Shown piece after piece: positions 32,079-64,000 of a stretch of DNA of 64,000 bases. Origin of the DNA: Caprimulgus europaeus (lineage: Eukaryota; Chordata; Aves; Caprimulgiformes; Caprimulgidae); contig OU015543.1 of assembly GCA_907165065.1 (NCBI GenBank), forward strand, positions 13,581,638-13,645,637, written 5' to 3'. Below the pieces are notes generated by a model. That model was not told the origin of the DNA, did no database searches, and saw nothing but the letters and a program-made list of their open reading frames with translations. The position numbers and the translations under genes are program-made. Each line of letters opens with the position of its first letter. Position 1 is the first letter of the stretch.

Positions 32079-34008
32079 ATTGTTATTTCTACAGACTCCA
32101 AATCAGATATGCCAGCAGCAGTTTTTGCTTTATACCAAGAAATGAGAGATTTCAGATGAAACAGAAGATTAAGAAATGATGGTAGAGAATAAGACAAAAC
32201 ACCAACCAGTGATCAATTCTTTTTAATACTAGGAAAGCCAAAGACACAGAAAACAGAGAAGAAAGACGACTTATTTTGGAAATGTTTTAAGCTGACATTA
32301 TGTTGTTTTTATTTCAGATTTCACAAAAGAAATACGTTATAGAACTAAAACCAGTTAAACCCAGCCACTATCAACAGAGGGTAGTATAAGCAAAAGACAC
32401 CAGGTCAGAACCTGCAGTGAAGAGCCACCCATTCCTGTCACTGGAATGCTCCTGTATTAACAGGATACTTCACCAGGGGATGAAGACGGAGAGAACTGGG
32501 GTTTTACAGCAGTTCCAAAAGACACAATAGCTCCTCCTCGTTGGTGCTTCATTGCTACCCAGGTCTCCTCTGTATCATAAGTGTAGCAAGGATATACTGA
32601 TTTCAGAAAGGACAGATCCAGCACAGCAAAGGCAATAAAATTTTAAATTGAATTTTATGCAAGTTTCCCTTGAAAAGGTACTAAATCTTAAAATCATACC
32701 ATCAAACTGATTACTTAGCTAACTTATGTGGTATCTCAAGTCTCATTACTGAGAGGAAAATGAATACACAAGGCTTAAGCAAACCCTGTGCTAAATAAAA
32801 TATACAGGGGCTTTGGGTAGATGCTTGTTTGCTTGCCTGAGCTTTGGTTATGGGAGAGCAAGAGTAGGAGGATTTGTTCAGTTATTGTTGAAGAATTCTT
32901 TTTCTGCTGCCATTCCAAATGTCTGGTTGGGTGATGAGACTCGAGTTGGGAGGGAATAAGGTAAAGCAATGGCCTTAATACTTTACTAAGGTTCTGATAC
33001 AGCAGAGCACAGAACCTTGCACAAATATAAATGAAGTAGCTGACTAGGGACAGCTTTGCCTGTTTTTGTCACGCCCACATCAAGGCTGTTCAATACAGTG
33101 GCATCTTCTAAACTATCTACCCTTCCAGGCTCTACCCTGCTCTCTCCTCAAGAGTGGATGATGGCAAGAACTCTCTTCTACCTTTTCCTTTCTGAACAGG
33201 GCAGGGCACTGGCAGAAAGAGAAAAATAAAAGAAAAAAAAACCCAACAACAAAAACCCCCACAAAAAACCCCAAACCACCCCACAACCACAAAAGAAACA
33301 AGACTGTTCCAAAGATACACTTTGGTTTAACAAATGGGCAACTTCCCCTTGCAGAATAAACCTTCCTCTCCAAAAAGGGATGTTTCTTTTCTCCTATAAC
33401 CCACGATAAATTAAAACCAAGTAAGAAGTCGCTGGTTTGACACAATAAATACTTAGAATATATCAAATTAAAAAAATATAGTTACAAAAGCCTCCATGGA
33501 ATTTTCTTTCTGACCTAACTACAGACAGATTCTTCACAGACAACAGGTATCTCCGAAATCAGCTGCAGCTCCTCTCCCTGCTCACTGGGCCTGGTCAACA
33601 AGTGCTATCACATATCCTTTGGAATACTGTTAAGACAAAACAATATAGAGCACAAGAAATCTACTCCTAAATTTGTGTCTCATACTGCCAAGCGTGTAGG
33701 AAGCAACCTTTGGTGGGGAACCCTCACAGCAGTGCCCAGTGACAGAGTCACAGCACTAGAGTAACATGGACAGGGATACTAGGGGAAAACAAAGCATAGG
33801 AAAGGAAGGAGGAGAGAGAATCCATAAAAGTTGGGAAAGGAAAAGAGCAAGAAGGAGAGAGAAAAAGACCAATTAAGTTCAGCTGGACTTCCCAGTTCTG
33901 GCAGCAGAGCAGATGAGATGTTGAACAACAGGAAGAGTTCCTTGGGGTCTGTCATAACAAGGAATGTTGTTGGCATTTTCTTCACCATTGACAGTAAGTA
34001 AGCAGAAG

Positions 34009-63792
<29,784 letters not shown>

Positions 63793-64000
63793 CTGAGAGC
63801 AGAAATAAAAGAATGAGTCACTAATTCTGCTCTGCTTTGAGCAAGTTGCAAAAGAACATACAGTAATGTAATCTCATTCCTAACCAACTGCTTTGAGAGT
63901 ATGACATATCAATTTCTTAAAAAAAAAAGTCTTAGAAAGGCTTGCTGCTTATCACAAATGATGATAGAAAGTGTCCATCAAGAGAAAGCTATTTCCTCTC
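63793..64000. other. Right-edge FASN intron
   Basis: Sequence upstream of the first FASN exon seen here. No further exon is visible before the window ends; the next should encode the ketosynthase Cys region. Confidence 0.7.

Larger units (their letters stand above)
31125..34008 (-). other. FASN: Probable long FASN 3' UTR
   Basis: This follows the FASN stop codon at 34009-34011 in transcript direction. No conserved coding sequence is seen. Minus-strand AATAAA hexamers at 32308, 32073 and 31145 allow UTRs of about 1.7, 1.95 and 2.9 kb. Avian FASN is remembered to give more than one mRNA size, which fits alternative polyadenylation, but the choice here is inferred. A MIR-like relic lies in the distal part. 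Confidence 0.55.

Overview
The window is nuclear DNA of a bird. Its genes are split into many short exons with GT/AG introns. Its dispersed repeats are mostly CR1 LINEs, several ending in the typical ATTCTRTG octamers. The reconstructed fatty acid synthase matches my memory of chicken FASN more closely than mammalian FASN. I cannot name the species.

Three genes fill the window in the order GPS1 (+), DUS1L (-), FASN (-). This is the same block and orientation as human 17q25.3. GPS1 (COP9 signalosome subunit 1) occupies 1202-8570; its first coding exon(s) lie left of the window. An 8 kb stretch with no recognisable gene separates it from the convergent DUS1L (tRNA-dihydrouridine synthase 1-like, 17090-29493), which is complete in 13 coding exons and starts in a CpG island. 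FASN runs leftward from beyond the right edge to a stop at 34009, with 38 coding exons here. The exons give about 2,295 residues, from inside the ketosynthase domain (near residue 217 of about 2,510) to the thioesterase C-terminus. Exon lengths and phases add up without a frameshift in all three genes.

The genes are unrelated housekeeping or metabolic functions held in conserved synteny, not a pathway. GPS1 acts in cullin deneddylation, DUS1L in tRNA modification, and FASN in palmitate synthesis. I found no new gene system, RNA gene, CRISPR array or intact mobile element.

The points of interest are non-coding. A 205-bp (TTCCC)n tract forms the polypyrimidine tract of the last DUS1L intron. 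A CR1 copy is inserted a few bases from a GPS1 splice donor. A 51-bp piece of a GPS1 intron recurs 5.9 kb away. A MIR-like ancient SINE lies in the FASN 3' UTR between two candidate poly(A) sites. Exon coordinates were read by eye from splice signals, frame and remembered family sequences; no alignment was run.
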